Assembly (NCBI RefSeq): GCF_900105175.1
Contig: NZ_LT629771.1
Span: 4,854,501 to 4,918,500 of the forward strand
Source: Jiangella sp. DSM 45060
GTDB taxonomy: Bacteria; Actinomycetota; Actinomycetes; Jiangellales; Jiangellaceae
Direction: 5' to 3'
Length of the DNA stretch: 64,000 nucleotides
Shown: piece after piece, positions 9,022 through 16,811 of the stretch
How positions within the stretch are numbered: the first letter of the stretch is position 1
How the letters are laid out: each line of letters opens with the position of its first letter
Translations under genes and position numbers: made by a program
The notes under the pieces: generated by a model
Seen by the model: only the letters and a program-made list of their open reading frames with translations
What the model was told of the DNA's origin: nothing
The model's database searches: none

Positions 9022-9933
9022 TCAGCCCTTGACCGCGCCGGCGGTGATGCCGCCGACGAGATAGCGCTGCAGGACGATGAAGCCGATGACGACGGGCAGC
9101 GACACGACCAGCGACGCCGCCATGAGTTGCGGCCAGGCCGTCTGGGCCTCGCCGACGAACGTGTTCACCAGGCCGGGCGGCAGCGTCTGCTTGTCCGGGC
9201 CGGCCAGGGTGAGGGCGAAGATGAAGTCGTTCCAGCCGCGGACGAACGCGAACAGGCCGGCGGCCACGAGGCCCGGCGCCGACAACGGCAGGACGACGGA
9301 GTGGATGATGCGCATCCGGGACGCGCCGTCGACCCGGGCGGCCTCGATCAGCTCGTCGGGGATGGTGTCGAAGAACCCCTTGAGCATCCAGACGCACAGC
9401 GGGAGCGTGAACGTCGTGAACGACAGGATCAGCGCCGCGTAGCTGTTGAGCAGCCCGTACGCGCTGAACACCGCGTACAGCGTGACCAGCAGGAGCGCCT
9501 GCGGGAACATCTGCGACGACAGCACCAGGTACATCAGCGAGCGCCGGCCGCGGTAGCGGAACTTCGAGAACGAGTAGCCCATGTAGGCCGACACCAGGAC
9601 GCTGAGCACCGCGGTGACGACGGAGACGATGACGCTGTTCACGAGGTAGCGGAACAGGTCGGGGTTGTCGGCGAGGTCCGCGTAGTGCTCGAACGTGATG
9701 TCGGCCGGGATGAACGACGGCGGGTACTGGAACACCTGGTCCTGCGGGCTCAGCGAGGTCGCCAGCAGCCAGTAGGCCGGCAGCAGCGCGAACCCGCCGA
9801 ACACGACGATGGCGACCCAGGCCGAGACGCGCGGTCCGCGCCGGTCGCGCGGCGAGCGGCGGCGCCGCTTCCGGCCCGGCGCGCCGGGGGCGGCGGTGGC
9901 CGGGGACGGGCGGGTGGACGTGGTCACGCTCAC
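9022..9933 (-). CDS. Carbohydrate ABC transporter permease, MalG type
   Basis: 303 aa. A cytoplasmic Arg-rich N-terminus precedes six predicted membrane segments; the EAA loop that contacts the ATPase is visible (EAARVDGASRMRIIH ... LPLSAPGLVA). The GTG start at 9933 overlaps the stop of the upstream permease gene by 4 bp (GTGA), typical of a MalF-MalG pair. It forms the inner-membrane channel with the neighbouring permease and receives sugar from the lipoprotein at 7679-8992. Confidence 0.92.
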   Translation of the reverse strand: MSVTTSTRPSPATAAPGAPGRKRRRRSPRDRRGPRVSAWVAIVVFGGFALLPAYWLLATSLSPQDQVFQYPPSFIPADITFEHYADLADNPDLFRYLVNSVIVSVVTAVLSVLVSAYMGYSFSKFRYRGRRSLMYLVLSSQMFPQALLLVTLYAVFSAYGLLNSYAALILSFTTFTLPLCVWMLKGFFDTIPDELIEAARVDGASRMRIIHSVVLPLSAPGLVAAGLFAFVRGWNDFIFALTLAGPDKQTLPPGLVNTFVGEAQTAWPQLMAASLVVSLPVVIGFIVLQRYLVGGITAGAVKG

Positions 9934-10874
9934 TCCTGCTCACCTCGTTCGGAGAAGCGGACGTAGATGACCACCAGCACCAGCAGGATGATCATCCAGA
10001 GCAGGCCGAGCGCCCCGGCACGGCCGAGGTCGAAGCCGCGGAACGCGGTCTCGTACACGGAGGTGGCGAACGTCTGCGTCGTGCCGGCGGGGCCGCCGCC
10101 GGTGAGCACGTAGATGATGTCGAAGTGCTGGAAGTTCCAGATGAACTCCAGCAGCAGCACCAGCCCCACGATGCCCTTGAGATGCGGCAGCGTGATGGCG
10201 AAGAACCGCCTGATGGTGCCGGCGCCGTCGACCTCGGCCGCCTCGTGCAGGTCCGGCGGCACCGTCTGCAGGCCGGCCAGCAGCATGACCATCATCCAGG
10301 GGAAGCTGGCCCACGTCTTGGCGATGATGACGGCGGCCATCGCGGTGCCCGGCTCGGCCAGCCAGGCGCGCGGCTCGTCGATGATGCCGAGCCCTTCGAG
10401 CAGCCCGTTCGCCACGCCGTAGTTGGCGTTGAAGATCCACATCCACAGGAACGAGACGACGACGCCGGGCACCAGCCACGGCACCAGCAGGACGCCGCGG
10501 AAGACCTTCTGCCCGCGCAGCCCGGTGTTCAACGCGAGCGCCAGACCGAAGCCGATGACGAACGGCAGCAGCGTGCTGCCCAGCGTGAACACGAGCGTCT
10601 GCCGGAAGATGCGCCAGAAGTCGCTCTCGAGGACGGCCTGGACGTTGTCGAGGCCCACGAACTCGCGCCCGGGTATCACCAGGCTCTGCTCGAAGAACGC
10701 GGTGACGAGCGCCGACACCAGCGGATAGAGCACCACGGCCACGAGAAGGGCCAGTCCGGGCAGCGTGAGCGCCACCGCGAACGCGCCGTCGCCGACCCGT
10801 CGCGGTGCCGTCGTCGAGGGCGCGTCGATGCTCGTTACGCCCGCTCGACCTGGTTCCACAATGCCCCCATGCAT
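9930..10874 (-). CDS. Carbohydrate ABC transporter permease, MalF type
   Basis: About 314 aa. Six or more membrane segments and an EAA loop (HEAAEVDGAGTIRRFFAITLPHLK). The frame stays open to 10931, but starts that far up would lie inside the operator at 10892-10920, so I take ATG 10874; a GTG at 10859 with a GGGGG stretch just upstream is an equally good alternative. First gene of the minus-strand transport and hydrolase operon and divergent from the IclR gene; likely controlled by it. Confidence 0.87.
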   Translation of the reverse strand: MHGGIVEPGRAGVTSIDAPSTTAPRRVGDGAFAVALTLPGLALLVAVVLYPLVSALVTAFFEQSLVIPGREFVGLDNVQAVLESDFWRIFRQTLVFTLGSTLLPFVIGFGLALALNTGLRGQKVFRGVLLVPWLVPGVVVSFLWMWIFNANYGVANGLLEGLGIIDEPRAWLAEPGTAMAAVIIAKTWASFPWMMVMLLAGLQTVPPDLHEAAEVDGAGTIRRFFAITLPHLKGIVGLVLLLEFIWNFQHFDIIYVLTGGGPAGTTQTFATSVYETAFRGFDLGRAGALGLLWMIILLVLVVIYVRFSERGEQE

Positions 10875-10891
10875 CGGGTGGAGATGGAATG

Positions 10892-10920
10892 CAACATGTG
10901 CATACACTACGCACATGTTG
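10892..10920. promoter_or_regulatory. Operator-like inverted repeat between permease and IclR genes
   Basis: Perfect 10-bp arms, CAACATGTGC and GCACATGTTG, separated by 9 bp, in the divergent intergenic region. Total span 29 bp. A second site of the same span and half-site (CAACATATG ... CATATGATG) lies at 15910-15938. Placement and similarity suggest the binding site of the IclR regulator encoded next to it (inference). Confidence 0.75.
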
Positions 10921-10982
10921 TTAGGTGTCAAGCGTGTGTTTCAGGCGCTGGTCAAAACGGTGACCTCGGACGGGAGCCGACG

Positions 10983-11792
10983 ATGACTCCGCGCGTACGC
11001 GGGCGCGAGACCGCGGGCGGGACGCAGAGCGTCGAGCGTGCGCTGTCGCTGCTCTCGGCCTTCTCCGAGGAGCACCCCCAGCTGCGCGTCTCCGAGCTCG
11101 TCGCGGCCACGGGGCTCGGCCAGTCGACCGTGTCGAGGCTGGCCGGCGCCCTCGTCGGTCTGGGCTTCCTCACCCACGACGGTCGCAGCAACCTCTACGG
11201 CATCGGCCCGCGCCTGGTGCCGCTGGCCGCGATCGGGCTCAACGAGTCGCCGGTGCACCAGCAGTCGCGCCAGCTCGTCCAGGAGCTGGCCGCCAGGCTC
11301 GGGCTGGGGGTCAACGTCGCCGAACGGCACGACGACGCCCTCTTCTATCTGTGCAACTTCGAGGGCCGGCTGGCGCCGCGGCCCTCGACGCTGATCGGCC
11401 GCGGCGGGCCCCTGCACGCGACGGCTCTGGGCAAGGCGCTGATCAGCGAGCTGCCGCCGGACGCCGTCGACGAGCTGCTCGGCGCCAGCTACGCCCGGTA
11501 CACACCGCGCACCATCACCACGCCGGCCGCGCTGGCCGAGGCGCTAGCCGAGGTGCGCGACCGCGGCTTCGCCACCGAACTGGAGGAGCTGGCGTTCGGC
11601 CGGACCTGCCTCGCGGCGCCCATCCGCGACCGCACCGGCCGCGTCGTCGCCGCGCTGTCGGTGTCGGGTCCGCTGACCGCGATGAACCTGCCGCGGCGTC
11701 AGGACGAGCTGGCGATGACGGTGATCGAGCAGGCCGACCGCATCTCCTCCGCCCTGGGCTACCACGCCGCGCCCACCGGCGGTCGGCTATAG
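10983..11792 (+). CDS. IclR-family transcriptional regulator
   Basis: 269 aa. N-terminal winged helix (about 15-75: SVERALSLLSAF, RVSELVAATGLGQSTVSRLAGAL) and C-terminal IclR effector-binding domain (LHATALGKAL, GFATELEEL, CLAAPIRDRTGRVVAALSVSG). ATG 10983 has GGGAG 7 bases upstream; a much longer open frame running in from upstream is antisense to the permease and is not used. It probably represses or activates the divergent transport operon and, from the shared operator, the catabolic genes at 13064-16803. The effector is unknown; a sugar acid or keto-deoxy sugar acid intermediate is plausible. Confidence 0.92.
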   Translation: MTPRVRGRETAGGTQSVERALSLLSAFSEEHPQLRVSELVAATGLGQSTVSRLAGALVGLGFLTHDGRSNLYGIGPRLVPLAAIGLNESPVHQQSRQLVQELAARLGLGVNVAERHDDALFYLCNFEGRLAPRPSTLIGRGGPLHATALGKALISELPPDAVDELLGASYARYTPRTITTPAALAEALAEVRDRGFATELEELAFGRTCLAAPIRDRTGRVVAALSVSGPLTAMNLPRRQDELAMTVIEQADRISSALGYHAAPTGGRL

Positions 11793-11800
11793 TTCGATCC
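11788..11800 (+). promoter_or_regulatory. Candidate -10 box for leaderless leader-peptide transcript
   Basis: TATAGT (11788-11793) overlaps the last codons of the IclR gene and ends 7 bases before GTG 11801. This spacing would put transcription start at or next to the GTG, giving a leaderless mRNA. No convincing -35 box is seen. Confidence 0.5.
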
Positions 11801-11869
11801 GTGATCACGGTCCGTCGGTATTCGTATTTTGCGCAGGCTCCGGGTGGAGCCGGGCGTGTCATGCACTGA
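11801..11869 (+). CDS. Aromatic leader peptide of the DAHP synthase gene
   Basis: A 22-aa reading frame starting GTG and ending TGA before the DAHP synthase gene. It contains the run Tyr-Ser-Tyr-Phe (codons at 11819-11830), just upstream of two consecutive RNA hairpins. Tyr and Phe are end products of the pathway begun by the downstream enzyme, so ribosome stalling at these codons under aromatic starvation would be a natural sensor. There is no Shine-Dalgarno; a -10 box 7 bases upstream suggests leaderless translation. The function is inferred from layout. Confidence 0.65.
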   Translation: MITVRRYSYFAQAPGGAGRVMH

Positions 11870-11920
11870 CCGACGAACCACCCGGAGCCAGCTGGGCAGA
11901 GACGTCTCGTCTCTGCCCTT
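11838..11920 (+). terminator. Attenuator-like hairpins before DAHP synthase
   Basis: Stem 1: CTCCGGGTGG (11838-11847) pairs perfectly with CCACCCGGAG (11878-11887). Stem 2: GGGCAGAGAC (11894-11903) pairs perfectly with GTCTCTGCCC (11909-11918), loop GTCTC, followed by TTCGT: a terminator-like hairpin with a short U stretch. If a ribosome stalled on the leader peptide covers the left arm of stem 1, CCCGG (11881-11885) can pair with CTGGG (11892-11896), which takes away part of the terminator stem. This is the logic of classical attenuation; the alternative pairing is short and inferred. Confidence 0.6.
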
Positions 11921-11992
11921 CGTCATGAGACGGGCCGGCTCGGTGGTGATCCGACGGGACGTCCCGCTCGTCGCAGAGGAGACGTAGTACCC

Positions 11993-13057
11993 ATGTCCGA
12001 GCCCCAGTCCCCCACCGGCGACCTCCGCGTCACCGGGTTCCAGCCGCTCGTCCCGCCCGCACGCATGCTGGCCGAGCTGCCGATGGACGAGGAGCACGCC
12101 GCGCTGGTCCGCGACAGCCGGGCCGAGGTCCGCCGCATCATGGCCGGCGAGGACGACCGCCTGCTGGTGGTCGTCGGGCCGTGCTCGGTGCACGACCCGG
12201 TGGCCGCGCTCGACTACGCGAACCGGCTCCGGCCGGTCGCCGACGAGCTGCGCGACGACCTCGCCGTCGTCATGCGGGTGTACTTCGAGAAGCCGCGCAC
12301 GACGGTGGGCTGGAAGGGTCTGATCAACGACCCCGGGCTGGACGAGACGTTCGACGTGCGGCGCGGGCTGCGCGTCGCCCGCGAGCTGCTGTTCGAGGTG
12401 CTCGGCGCCGGGCTGCCGGTGGGCTGCGAGTTCCTCGAGCCGATCAGCCCGCAGTACATCGCCGACACCGTGTCGTGGGGCGCCATCGGCGCGCGCACCC
12501 CGGAGAGCCAGGTGCACCGCCAGCTCGCCTCCGGCCTGTCCATGCCGGTCGGCTTCAAGAACGCCACCAGCGGCGACGTCCAGGCGGCCATCGACGGCTG
12601 CACGGCGGCCTCGCACGGGCACGTGTTCTTCGGCGTCGACCACGACGGCCGCGCGGCCGCCGTCAGCACCGCCGGCAACCCCGACTGCCACGTCATCCTG
12701 CGCGGCGGCAGCGCCGGCCCCAACTACGGCCCCGGCCACGTCCGCGACGCGCTCGCGCTGCTGCACAAGGCGCAGCTGCCGGAGCGGCTGGTCATCGACG
12801 CCAGCCACGGCAACAGCGGCAAGGACCACGAGCGGCAGGCGGTCGTCACCCGCGAGATCGCGGAGCAGATCGCGGGCGGCCAGCGCGGCATCGCCGGCGT
12901 CATGCTCGAGAGCTTCCTGGTGGCCGGCCGGCAGGACATCGGCGCCACGCCGCTGGTGTACGGCCAGAGCGTCACCGACGCGTGCATGAGCTGGGAGACG
13001 ACGACCGGTCTGCTCGGCGACCTCGCCGCCGCCGTCCGCGCCCGCCGGGCCGGCTGA
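11993..13057 (+). CDS. aroG: 3-deoxy-7-phosphoheptulonate (DAHP) synthase, class I
   Basis: 354 aa, the usual length of AroF/G/H-type enzymes. It joins phosphoenolpyruvate and erythrose 4-phosphate in the first step of the shikimate pathway, in the cytoplasm. Hallmarks seen: VVGPCSVHD, MRVYFEKPRTTVGWKGLINDP, GARTPESQVHR, VGFKNATSGD, HVILRGG and DASHGNSGKD. ATG 11993 has GAGGAG upstream. The leader peptide and hairpins at 11801-11920 suggest control by aromatic amino acid supply. It sits inside the sugar locus but has no evident functional link to it. Which aromatic amino acid inhibits the enzyme cannot be read from sequence here. Confidence 0.95.
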   Translation: MSEPQSPTGDLRVTGFQPLVPPARMLAELPMDEEHAALVRDSRAEVRRIMAGEDDRLLVVVGPCSVHDPVAALDYANRLRPVADELRDDLAVVMRVYFEKPRTTVGWKGLINDPGLDETFDVRRGLRVARELLFEVLGAGLPVGCEFLEPISPQYIADTVSWGAIGARTPESQVHRQLASGLSMPVGFKNATSGDVQAAIDGCTAASHGHVFFGVDHDGRAAAVSTAGNPDCHVILRGGSAGPNYGPGHVRDALALLHKAQLPERLVIDASHGNSGKDHERQAVVTREIAEQIAGGQRGIAGVMLESFLVAGRQDIGATPLVYGQSVTDACMSWETTTGLLGDLAAAVRARRAG

Positions 13058-13063
13058 GCGGGC

Positions 13064-13792
13064 TCAGAGGTCTCCGTCGAGCCGGGCCCGCAGGTCCTCC
13101 CGGGCGAAGGCGGCCGGCGAGGCGATGGACAGGCCGCCGTCGACCGGCAGCACCACGCCGGTGATGGCCGAGGCGCCGGGGCCGGCCAGGAATGCGACGG
13201 CCTCGGCCACCTCCGCCGGCTCGATGGTGCGGGCGATCGGGTAGCCGGCGTGCGGCTCCGGCACGTCCGACGGGAACGTGACCATGCCCGGCGCGACGGC
13301 GTTGACGCGCACGCCGTGCCGGGCGTAGTCGAGCGCCAGCTGGCGCACCAGCGCGTCGACGCCGCCCTTGGCCGCGGCGTAGGCGGCCACCCACGGCGCG
13401 GCCAGGAACGCGTTCACCGACGACACCGCGACGATCGCCCCGCCACCGTCGAGCAGGTGCGGCAACGCCGCCCTGGCGGTGTAGAAGAACGTGTCGAGGC
13501 AGCCGGCGACCGCCCGTCGCCACTGCTCGTCGGTGGTCCGGTGGGCCGGGGCGACGGGCATGACGCCGGCCGCCGGTACGAGGACGTCCAGCCCGCCGAG
13601 CGCCCGCACGGCGTCCTCGACGGCCGCAGTCGCCGCCTCCGGGACCGTGCAGTCCGCCGTCAGGTCCGCGGCCAGCACCGGGTCGCCGGCCGGTTCCAGC
13701 GAGATCCCCGCGACCCGGCCGCCGTCGGCGGCGAAGCGCCGGGCGATCGCGGTCCCGATCGGCGTCGACGCGCCGACGATCGCCACCTTCAC
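13064..13792 (-). CDS. SDR-family NAD(P)-dependent oxidoreductase
   Basis: 242 aa classical short-chain dehydrogenase/reductase. It has a modified cofactor glycine motif (VGASTPIG, residues 6-13), a catalytic Ser/Tyr/Lys set (VSSVNAF, then AAYAAAKGG with Y and K at the usual spacing) and a typical C-terminal GVVLPVDGG. It starts with GTG, 4 bp after the DapA-like gene, as third gene of a likely operon with the enolase-superfamily gene. In sugar-acid pathways such SDRs oxidise a sugar or reduce or oxidise a deoxy-keto intermediate; the actual substrate is not determined. Converges with aroG, with only 6 bp between stops. Confidence 0.85.
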   Translation of the reverse strand: MKVAIVGASTPIGTAIARRFAADGGRVAGISLEPAGDPVLAADLTADCTVPEAATAAVEDAVRALGGLDVLVPAAGVMPVAPAHRTTDEQWRRAVAGCLDTFFYTARAALPHLLDGGGAIVAVSSVNAFLAAPWVAAYAAAKGGVDALVRQLALDYARHGVRVNAVAPGMVTFPSDVPEPHAGYPIARTIEPAEVAEAVAFLAGPGASAITGVVLPVDGGLSIASPAAFAREDLRARLDGDL

Positions 13793-13796
13793 GTCG

Positions 13797-14714
13797 TCAC
13801 CCCTTCACCCGCGGCAACTCCAGCCCCGCGAGCACGTCCTCGAGCAGCGCCCGGCCACCGGGGTCCAGCGGCTTGGCCGGCAGACGCACGGTGGCGTGCT
13901 CGATGATGCCACGGCGCACCAGGACCTCCTTGTGCACCGCCCACGCGTACCCCTGCTGCAGGCCGTGCACGATCAGGGGCAGCAGACCGGTGAACGCGGC
14001 CCGCGCACCGGCACGGTCGCCGGCGTTCCAGGTGGCCAGGATCGGCCCGAGCAGGTCGGGGAACTCGCACGCCGGCATGGTGCCGACGGAGCCGCGTGCG
14101 TACTCGTCCAGCACGAACTGCGCGTTCTGCCCGCCGAGCACCGCGAAGTCGTCGTCCTCGCCGATGGCGTCGACCACCGCGCCGACCTTGGGCACCGTCG
14201 GCGGCGCCTCCACCTTGACCGACGTCACGCCGTCGAGCTTGCTCAGCTCGACGATCAGCGACGGCGGCATCGCCACGCCGGTGTTGCCGGGCGCGTCCTG
14301 CACCATCACCTCGGCGCCGGCCGCCTGAGCCGCCGCGCCGACCTCGCCGTAGAACTGCACGAGCTGGTCCGGGCCGGGTTTCACCATGAACGGCGGCAGC
14401 ACCATGAGCGCCCGGGCGCCACCGCTCAGCGCCTCGCGTGCCTGTTCGAGCGCGGTGGCCGTGGACGTGCCGTTCACGCCGGCCACGACCGGAATCGCGG
14501 CGCCCGCCACCTCGGCCACGTCGGCCAGGATGGTCCGGCGCTCCGGGGTGGTCAGCGCGAAGCCCTCGCTCGCCATGCCGAAGACGGCCACGCCGTCCAC
14601 GCCGCTGGCCAGCTGGAACTCCACCAGCCGGCGCAGACCGGCGCGGTCGAGCGACCCGTCGGGCCCGAACGGGGTGGCGAGAATCGGCACGAGACCGTGG
14701 ACGGTGTGGGTCAT
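13797..14714 (-). CDS. DapA/KDG aldolase-superfamily enzyme with atypical active site
   Basis: 305 aa, full length for the dihydrodipicolinate synthase superfamily. The pyruvate-type Schiff-base lysine is present (Lys167, SVKVEAP) and the GxxxE region reads FGMASEGFALT. The tyrosine of the usual YN-x-P motif is replaced by Gln139 (MVQDAPGNTG), so it is unlikely to be a true DapA. Superfamily members with such changes act as sugar-acid aldolases or dehydratases on 2-keto-3-deoxy acids. Its start overlaps the stop of the enolase-superfamily gene by 4 bp, suggesting the step after a sugar-acid dehydratase. The exact reaction is inferred. Confidence 0.82.
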   Translation of the reverse strand: MTHTVHGLVPILATPFGPDGSLDRAGLRRLVEFQLASGVDGVAVFGMASEGFALTTPERRTILADVAEVAGAAIPVVAGVNGTSTATALEQAREALSGGARALMVLPPFMVKPGPDQLVQFYGEVGAAAQAAGAEVMVQDAPGNTGVAMPPSLIVELSKLDGVTSVKVEAPPTVPKVGAVVDAIGEDDDFAVLGGQNAQFVLDEYARGSVGTMPACEFPDLLGPILATWNAGDRAGARAAFTGLLPLIVHGLQQGYAWAVHKEVLVRRGIIEHATVRLPAKPLDPGGRALLEDVLAGLELPRVKG

Positions 14715-15880
14715 CTGGCGTCAGACTCCTCGGCGAGCTTGCGGATGGATTCCTCGTCGACGTCGATCCCGAGGCCGGGACCGCCCGGCACCGCTATGGA
14801 GCCGGGGCCGATCGGCAGCGGCTGCCGGAGCACGCGCTGCCCGACGTCGACCGAGGTGGGTTGGTACTCGAACACGGCGAGGCTCTCGACGGCCGCGCTG
14901 ACGTGCAGGCCGGCCGCGAGCGCGACGGCGAGGCCGGTGGAGTGGTGCGGAGCGACGGGCACGTGCCGGGCCGCCGCCAGCTCGGCGACGACCATGGCCT
15001 CCGTGATGCCGGTGCGCGCGACGTCGGGCTGCGCGAGCCGCAGCGCCCGTGCGTCGAGCCACGACCCGAACTCGTACCGGTTGCGCAGCGCCTCGCCCAC
15101 GGCGATCGGCAGCCGCGCCTGGCGCACCAGCTCGGCGTGCCCGGCGACGTCCTCCGGCGCCAGCGGCGCCTCCAGGAACCAGCCGCCCCGTGCGGCCAGC
15201 CCGTCGGCCAGCCGCAGCGCGTCGGTGACGTCGTACACCCAGTGGGCGTCCACGGCGACCCGCAGCGACGGCGCCGCCGCCCGGACCGCGTCGACGGTGG
15301 CGAGGTCCGCGTCGACGCCGTGGCCCAGGTGCAGCTTCACCGCGGTGGCGCCGCGCTCCACCCAGGTGGCGGCCAGCGCGGCCCGTTCGTCGTCGGTCTC
15401 GCGCGGCAGCCCTGACACGTAGACCGGCACCGCGTCGCGGAAGGCGCCGCCCAGCAGTTCGGCGACCGGTCGGCCGGCGATGCGCCCGGCGAGGTCCCAG
15501 AGCGCGATGTCGACCGCCGCCAGCGCGTCGGCCTGATGGCCGGTCAGGTGGCCGCGCTCGCGCATCAGGTCTCGCAGCCGCGACCACGCCGGGCGCGGCC
15601 GCCGGGCGTCCATGCCGCGCAACACGGGGGCGAGCAGGCGATCGACGACGGCGGCCGGGACCTCGGGGCCGACCGGCGCCAGCGCCTCACCCCAGCCGCA
15701 GGTGCCGTCGTCGGCGGTCACCTTGACCAGCAGCGTCTCGTACCGGGACGAGTACAGGCTGCGCCAGGGCTCGCGCACGGCGTACTCGGGGCCGATCTGC
15801 CCGCCGTCGCGCAGCGCGCCGAGATACGCCTCACCAGCTCCGAGCTTCAGGACGAAGGTCTCGACCGCACGGATCAGCAT
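14711..15880 (-). CDS. Mandelate racemase/enolase-superfamily sugar-acid dehydratase
   Basis: 389 aa. The N-terminal capping domain is followed by a barrel with metal ligands Asp211 (VDAHW), Glu237 (FLEAPL) and Glu263 (VGEAL), an acid/base Lys182 in KLH, and His312/313 (APHHS) near the last strands. This pattern is of the mandelate racemase subgroup, which includes dehydratases for gluconate, rhamnonate, galactarate and glucarate. With the uronate-dehydrogenase-like gene divergent to it and a DapA-superfamily gene behind it, an aldarate or aldonate dehydratase is the best guess. Divergent promoter region carries the second IclR-type site. Confidence 0.85.
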   Translation of the reverse strand: MLIRAVETFVLKLGAGEAYLGALRDGGQIGPEYAVREPWRSLYSSRYETLLVKVTADDGTCGWGEALAPVGPEVPAAVVDRLLAPVLRGMDARRPRPAWSRLRDLMRERGHLTGHQADALAAVDIALWDLAGRIAGRPVAELLGGAFRDAVPVYVSGLPRETDDERAALAATWVERGATAVKLHLGHGVDADLATVDAVRAAAPSLRVAVDAHWVYDVTDALRLADGLAARGGWFLEAPLAPEDVAGHAELVRQARLPIAVGEALRNRYEFGSWLDARALRLAQPDVARTGITEAMVVAELAAARHVPVAPHHSTGLAVALAAGLHVSAAVESLAVFEYQPTSVDVGQRVLRQPLPIGPGSIAVPGGPGLGIDVDEESIRKLAEESDAR

Positions 15881-15909
15881 CGGACATCCGGAGCCGATTC
15901 AGCATCATG

Positions 15910-15938
15910 CAACATATGCGTAACTATCCCATATGATG
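15910..15938. promoter_or_regulatory. Second operator-like inverted repeat of the sugar regulon
   Basis: CAACATATG (15910-15918) and CATATGATG (15930-15938) form an imperfect inverted repeat of 29 bp total, the same span as the site at 10892-10920. The left halves share TGCAACAT-TGC. It lies between the divergent enolase-superfamily and uronate-dehydrogenase-like genes, so it likely places both under the IclR protein encoded at 10983-11792 (inference). Confidence 0.7.
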
Positions 15939-16032
15939 CACGCCGCCTTCAACATCAGGGTCCGGGCCGGATGGCTCGCGACGCCCGCTACCGTCGTCCG
16001 GACGGATCTCTGACGAACTGGTGAGGGTGCGC

Positions 16033-16803
16033 ATGACCGCGGTGCTCGTGACCGGCGCGGCCGGGAATGTCGCCGGGATGCTCCGCCCCGGCCTGGACGA
16101 CGTCTCCGTGCGCGCCGTCGACACCCGTCCGGTCACCGGCTGGGACGGCGCCGACGTCCGGGTCGGCGACCTCGCCGACCCCTCGTTCACCGCCGCGGCG
16201 GTCGAGGGGATGGACGCCGTCGTGCACCTGGCCGCCAACCCGTCGCCCGGCGCGTCGTGGCCGGAGCTGCGCAGGCCCAACGCCGACGCCGTCGTGACCC
16301 TGCTGGACGCGGCGTGGCGGGCGGGGGTGCGGCGGGTGGTGCTGGCCAGCTCGGTGCACGCGATGGGCGGCTACGTCTCCGCCGCCCGGGCCGGCGGTGG
16401 TCTCGTCGACCCGGCGTGGCCGGTGCGGCCGTGCTGCGCGTACGGCGCCAGCAAGGCGTTCGCGGAGGCCTACGCCCGCACCGTCGCCGACGGCGGCGGG
16501 CCGTCGGTGGTGTGCCTGCGGCTGGGCGGCGTGCTGCCGGAGCCCACGGACACCGGCAATCTGATCGGCTGGCTGTCGCCCGGTGACCTGCGGCTGCTGG
16601 TGCGGTCGGCGCTGGCGGCGGACGTCCGGTACGGCTGCTACTTCGGGGTGTCGGCCAACACCCGCGGGGTGTTCTCCTACGCCAACGCGGTGGCCGAGCT
16701 GGGCTACCGGCCGGAGTCCGACTCGGAGGCCCACGCCGCCTCCGTCTCCCCCGGCGACGGCGGCCTCTGCCGCTGGCCCGACGAGCAGTCGCCGGCCGTC
16801 TGA
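16033..16803 (+). CDS. NAD-dependent uronate dehydrogenase-like protein
   Basis: 256 aa, matching the length of uronate dehydrogenases. It has an extended-SDR Rossmann motif with TGAAG near the N-terminus, ASSVHAMG around the catalytic serine, YGASK catalytic Tyr/Lys and the tail GVSANTRGVFSYAN, all arranged as in Udh. Known Udh enzymes oxidise glucuronate or galacturonate at C1 to an aldarolactone using NAD. Start is ATG 16033, with GAGGG just upstream; a GTG 12 bp earlier is possible. Divergent from the dehydratase operon, to which it would supply substrate. A general sugar epimerase is the alternative. Confidence 0.72.
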   Translation: MTAVLVTGAAGNVAGMLRPGLDDVSVRAVDTRPVTGWDGADVRVGDLADPSFTAAAVEGMDAVVHLAANPSPGASWPELRRPNADAVVTLLDAAWRAGVRRVVLASSVHAMGGYVSAARAGGGLVDPAWPVRPCCAYGASKAFAEAYARTVADGGGPSVVCLRLGGVLPEPTDTGNLIGWLSPGDLRLLVRSALAADVRYGCYFGVSANTRGVFSYANAVAELGYRPESDSEAHAASVSPGDGGLCRWPDEQSPAV

Positions 16804-16811
16804 CCCGCCCG

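Noticed and set aside
7679-9943. Fusion frame joining the binding protein to antisense-frame residues of the permease
   Set aside because: The binding protein has its own strong Shine-Dalgarno, Tat/lipobox signal and start at 8992; the upstream part is a different frame of the permease gene.
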